NCBI GenBank assembly: GCA_002297935.1
Contig: DBLC01000040.1
Span: forward strand, 1-14,776
DNA length: 14,776 nucleotides
Reading direction: 5' to 3'
From: Dialister sp. UBA734
GTDB lineage: Bacteria > Bacillota > Negativicutes > Veillonellales > Dialisteraceae
The notes under the pieces are model-generated. The model had not been told where the DNA came from. It did no database searches and worked only from the letters and a program-made list of their open reading frames with translations. The first letter of the stretch is position 1. Each line of letters begins with the position of its first letter. Shown piece by piece: positions 12,505 to 14,776 of this stretch. Made by a program: the position numbers and the translations under genes.

Positions 12505-14697
12505 ATGGAAACTTACATCGGACATATCACAGAAGATGGCGGTCGGTGTCAGTCTTTGCAGGATCATTTGGATGGGGTGGCCCGGTTAGCGGAGCAATTT
12601 GGTCAGGCTTTTGGATGCGGAGCGGAAGCGAAACTGCTGGGGGAGAACCATGACGATGGAAAATTCTTACCCGCCTTCCAGTCCTATATTCGCGGAGAAA
12701 AGAAGGGGCGGGTCGATCACTCTACTTTGGGAGCGAAGTGGCTGTGGACCCATGCTAAAGAGTTGAAATCCTTGGCGGCCGTTGGCGCTTTTTGCATTGC
12801 TGGCCATCATTGTGGATTGATGGATGGAGGCTCTAAAGCGGATGAACCGGGTACGGCGACGTTATGGGGACGAATGAAAAAAGAAATGCCTCTTGCTGGG
12901 GATGTCATGGCTCATTTGCCTTCTTCTTTTTCCTTGGGCAGCAGAAATTTGAGTCATTTCGGTTCTCGTCCTATGGACATCATGCTGTTGACGCGGATGT
13001 TGTTTTCCTGTCTGGTAGATGCGGACTTTTTAGATACGGAATCTTTCATGTGTCCCGACCAAGTCAAGCGGGGGCAATTTCCTTCTATTTCTACTTTGGC
13101 GGACCGCTTTTTTCATGAATTGGATCGCCGCGGATTTTTGCATCCCACCAATCCGTTGAATCAGAAGAGATTTGAAATCTTGTCAACTTGCATAGAAAAA
13201 GGAAAGGGACCGGCAGGGCTTTATTCGCTGACGGTTCCTACCGGCGGGGGCAAGACTTTATCGTCTATGGCTTTTGCATTGAAGCAGGCGGTGACCCATC
13301 AGAAAGAGCGTATCATTTATGTGATTCCTTATTTGTCTATTATCGACCAAACTGCAGCAATCTTTAGGGACTTTCTGGGAGAGGAAGCGGTGTTGGAAAG
13401 TCATAGCAACGTGAATTATGATGTGGATGAAGAGCGGGTGCCAAGAGAGCAGGCTGCAGCGATGCAGAAAATGAAATTGGCTACGGAGAACTGGGACGCG
13501 CCGGTGATTATCACTACCAGTGAGCAGTTTTGGGAATCCCTATATGGAAATCGCACATCGAAATGCCGCAAGCTCCATCACATCGTCAATAGCGTAGTCA
13601 TCTTTGACGAAGCCCAGATGCTTCCTGTGGATTTTTTGAAACCCTGTCTCTGTGCGTTGCAGGAATTGGTAGCCTATTATGGAGTGAGTGCGGTGTTGTG
13701 CAGTGCCACCCAGCCGGAACTGGGAAACTATATGGACCAGAAACCGGTAGAAATTATGGAGAATATTCCTGCGTTGTACCAGTTCTTTGAACGGGTGAAA
13801 TTCCATGTGGATGGAGAAAAAAACTATCAGGAAATCGCCGATGATATGGCCCAATGGAAACAGGCGCTCTGCGTGGCTTCTACGAAGAAGGAAGCAGAAG
13901 AAATATTTTCCCGGCTGCCCCCAGAAGATAGTTTCTATTTGTCCACCAATTTGTGCCCCGCCCATCGAAGAAAGGTCATTCAGACCATGAAACAGAGATT
14001 GGCGGCAGGGGAACCTTGCCGGGTGGTCTCGACCAGTATCATTTCTGTAGGCGTCGATATTGATTTCCCTGTGGTGTACCTGGAATATGCCGGGCTGGAT
14101 AGTTTAATCCAGGGGGCAGGCCGCTGTAATCGAGAGGGAAAGCGGAAAGCCGCCGATAGCCTGGCTCACGTCTTTTGGACAGAAAAGGGAAAGAAGAGTC
14201 CCTTTATGAATAAGGAAAAAAGCTGCACCGATGTGGTACGAAACACCTATGATGCAGCGGCACTTCCTTCGCCTCGGGCGATTGCTGCGTATTTCCAGCA
14301 ATGGTATCGCAGCAATGAAGGAAATTTGGACTATAAGGAAATAGAGAAACTGGCAAAGGGCTTACAGTTTGCAGAAATAGGGCGGGTATTCCACTTGATT
14401 GCCGATACCACGAAATCGGTATTCATTCCCTATGATGAACGGGCCAAGGAATTGTTGGCCCAGCTCATGGCAGGCAATCGGAGCCGCGGGCTCATGAGAG
14501 AGGCCGCCCAATATATGATCAGCGTGAGATATATGGCCAATGCGCCTACTTCTGATTGGGCGAAATTGCTGCAAAATGGACAAATTGCGCTGTTTGAAAA
14601 CGACAGCGAATTGGCCTACTTGGTGAATCTAGCGGACTATGATGAGGCCATGGGATTGCAAATACAAGAAGAAAGTGGCATCGGGATTATGTGGTAG
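12505..14697 (+). CDS. cas3: CRISPR-associated helicase/nuclease Cas3
   Basis: This 730-residue protein is the effector of type I CRISPR interference: an HD nuclease joined to a superfamily 2 helicase that degrades DNA opened by Cascade. I take the ATG at 12505, with AAAGGAGG (12492-12499) five bases before it; an upstream in-frame TTG at 12424 has no such site. HD domain ligands are visible: His21, His49-Asp50 (NHDDGK), His72 (VDHSTLGAKW), and His101-His102 (AGHHCG). Helicase motifs are Walker A VPTGGGKT (244-251), DEAQ (368-371), SAT (400-402), and QGAGRCNR (536-543). HD and helicase in one chain of this size, with the HD domain first, fits subtype I-C, but the cas5/cas8/cas7 genes that would decide lie outside the window. 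The gene follows a long repeat-filled gap after ftsH and is probably first in its operon. Confidence 0.93.
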   Translation: METYIGHITEDGGRCQSLQDHLDGVARLAEQFGQAFGCGAEAKLLGENHDDGKFLPAFQSYIRGEKKGRVDHSTLGAKWLWTHAKELKSLAAVGAFCIAGHHCGLMDGGSKADEPGTATLWGRMKKEMPLAGDVMAHLPSSFSLGSRNLSHFGSRPMDIMLLTRMLFSCLVDADFLDTESFMCPDQVKRGQFPSISTLADRFFHELDRRGFLHPTNPLNQKRFEILSTCIEKGKGPAGLYSLTVPTGGGKTLSSMAFALKQAVTHQKERIIYVIPYLSIIDQTAAIFRDFLGEEAVLESHSNVNYDVDEERVPREQAAAMQKMKLATENWDAPVIITTSEQFWESLYGNRTSKCRKLHHIVNSVVIFDEAQMLPVDFLKPCLCALQELVAYYGVSAVLCSATQPELGNYMDQKPVEIMENIPALYQFFERVKFHVDGEKNYQEIADDMAQWKQALCVASTKKEAEEIFSRLPPEDSFYLSTNLCPAHRRKVIQTMKQRLAAGEPCRVVSTSIISVGVDIDFPVVYLEYAGLDSLIQGAGRCNREGKRKAADSLAHVFWTEKGKKSPFMNKEKSCTDVVRNTYDAAALPSPRAIAAYFQQWYRSNEGNLDYKEIEKLAKGLQFAEIGRVFHLIADTTKSVFIPYDERAKELLAQLMAGNRSRGLMREAAQYMISVRYMANAPTSDWAKLLQNGQIALFENDSELAYLVNLADYDEAMGLQIQEESGIGIMW

Positions 14698-14732
14698 TGA
14701 GGCGTGTGTAATCATTCATTTTTACCCGAAAA

Positions 14733-14776
14733 GTGCGTAGTGAGTAGTGCGAAGTGCGTAGTGGTGGAAGGGGCGC
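14733..14776 (+). repeat. GTGCGTA-word element, cut by window end
   Basis: GTGCGTA, GTGAGTA, GTGCGAA, GTGCGTA, GTGGTGG (14733-14767) then AAGGGGCGC. This matches the outward reading of the right half of the 5704-5853 palindrome, including the GGTGG and GGGGCGC modules. The second arm should lie just past the window. It follows cas3 by 35 bases, so it separates cas3 from whatever comes next. Confidence 0.75.

Overview
The window carries a housekeeping cluster typical of Firmicutes-type bacteria, two accessory genes to its left and a CRISPR helicase gene at its right edge. The conserved block is divIC/ftsB-like gene, S1-domain (YabR-like) gene, tilS, hpt, ftsH. It matches the divIC-yabR-...-tilS-hprT-ftsH order of Bacillus, but the sporulation genes between yabR and tilS are absent and a Ppx/GppA-type phosphatase gene sits there instead. 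With the dense intergenic word repeats, a Negativicutes host (Acidaminococcus-like) is my best guess. That is an inference; nothing in the window fixes the taxon.

Layout. 1-399: repeats and a promoter. 400-1353 (+): a DUF1858-type redox-disulfide protein. 1352-1917: two tandem repeat arrays on either side of a bidirectional terminator. 1936-2556 (-): an ECF transporter S component with a consensus promoter and a structured, attenuator-like leader. 3049-4185 (+): a secreted M48 metalloprotease. 4458-5685 (+): a D-Ala-D-Ala carboxypeptidase overlapping the septum-initiator gene. 5963-6484 (+): S1-domain protein. 6616-9540 (+): ppx/gppA, tilS and hpt as one tightly packed operon. 9997-11895 (+): ftsH with its own promoter and terminator. 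12505-14697 (+): cas3, probably the first gene of a type I (I-C-like) operon that continues outside the window; no CRISPR array is visible.

The unusual content is between the genes. Almost every gap over about 130 bp holds a palindromic element whose arms are tandem words. In most elements the word is exactly seven bases long, although the words differ (GTGACTG, GTTAACC, GTGCGTA, GTGAGAA, GTTAGTT, GGGATTA, GTAGGCC). A second family has units of about 55 bp that begin with AAGGTT. It occurs as two inverted arrays at 1352-1917 and, in a more degenerate form, at 9588-9904; both loci are centred on a strong hairpin. These elements lie outside coding regions but abut them, and in two cases the stop codon of a gene lies within or touches the repeat.

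The genes support cell-envelope work (carboxypeptidase, septum protein, FtsH, M48 protease), tRNA-Ile lysidine synthesis, purine salvage, (p)ppGpp/polyphosphate metabolism and vitamin uptake. The best candidates for something undescribed are the arrays around the terminator, the seven-base rule of the intergenic elements, and the leader of the ECF gene.
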